From the NCBI GenBank assembly GCA_012271065.1, contig JAAXHE010000296.1, positions 1 through 22,679 of the forward strand: 22,679 bases of DNA, in the 5' to 3' direction. The translations under genes and the position numbers were made by a program. Origin of the DNA: Candidatus Latescibacterota bacterium. GTDB lineage: Bacteria > Latescibacterota > UBA2968 > GCA-2709665. Below are positions 22,646 through 22,679 of the stretch, piece by piece (the stretch's first letter is position 1; each line of letters opens with the position of its first letter). The notes under the pieces are model-generated. The model searched no databases, was not told where the DNA came from, and saw nothing but the letters and a program-made list of their open reading frames with translations.

Positions 22646-22679
22646 GTCCGTTGATAAAGTCGCTCTGCAGGCGAGGCCG
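22646..22679 (+). repeat. CAGTCCGTTGA repeat copy, truncated by the window end
   Basis: These 34 bases are identical to positions 17314-17347 of the compact copy; the CA at its left end is replaced by AG. The right arm, if present, lies beyond the window. The repeat is 35 bp from the KorB-CBS start codon on the minus strand. Confidence 0.8.

Noticed and set aside
1..22679. CRISPR arrays, phage genes, transposases or rRNA genes
   Set aside because: No array of regularly spaced repeats and no such gene was seen on either strand; the only tRNA found is tRNA-Sec.

Overview
This window is a GC-rich bacterial chromosome segment with dense genes on both strands. It carries no phage, plasmid or CRISPR genes and no transposase. 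Several features point to an uncultured FCB-type lineage such as Latescibacterota: a TPR/GWxTD protein, several sulfatase-fold enzymes, HpaI-type aldolases, a ferredoxin-dependent 2-oxoacid oxidoreductase, and promoters that look like TTGnnn-N17-TAnnTT(T). The placement is an inference; no rRNA or marker-gene comparison was possible.

Layout. At 1-285 is the 3' end of purB, converging on a NudK-like Nudix hydrolase (298-921, minus). At 1025-4396 a plus-strand group holds a DegT/StrS aminotransferase, an HpcH/HpaI aldolase and a parallel beta-helix protein. About 500 bp without a convincing gene follows, with purine-rich heptad repeats in inverted orientation. At 4898-7051 a minus-strand pair holds a sulfatase-fold protein and a second HpaI aldolase. 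An ornithine cyclodeaminase/mu-crystallin protein (plus) then converges on mazG (minus). A short, highly charged unknown protein (9528-9983) converges on galU across a bidirectional terminator. A 737-residue TPR/GWxTD protein precedes a complete selA-selB-selC cluster, in which selC is tRNA-Sec with a UCA anticodon. Next is a plus-strand group: an S1/P1-like zinc phosphodiesterase, a second sulfatase-fold protein, an M14 carboxypeptidase-like protein and a DUF309 protein. The window ends with a KorB-type oxidoreductase beta subunit fused to a C-terminal CBS pair (minus).

How the genes work together. SelA charges tRNA-Sec with selenocysteine, SelB delivers it at recoded UGA codons, and selC encodes the tRNA. 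No selenoprotein or selD was seen here. The sulfatase-fold, aldolase, aminotransferase and beta-helix genes suggest breakdown or remodelling of carbohydrates or organic acids, but substrates cannot be read from the sequence.

Most notable observations: (1) a small palindromic repeat family (ends CAGTCCGTTGA) with four copies, three of them just upstream of start codons and two bracketing mazG; (2) both sulfatase-fold proteins carry Thr where FGly sulfatases need Cys or Ser; (3) the KorB-CBS fusion; (4) an S1/P1-like enzyme with one zinc-ligand His replaced by Asn; (5) a consistent promoter pattern at seven genes. I found no clear evidence of an entirely new multi-gene system; the repeat family is the strongest unexplained structure.
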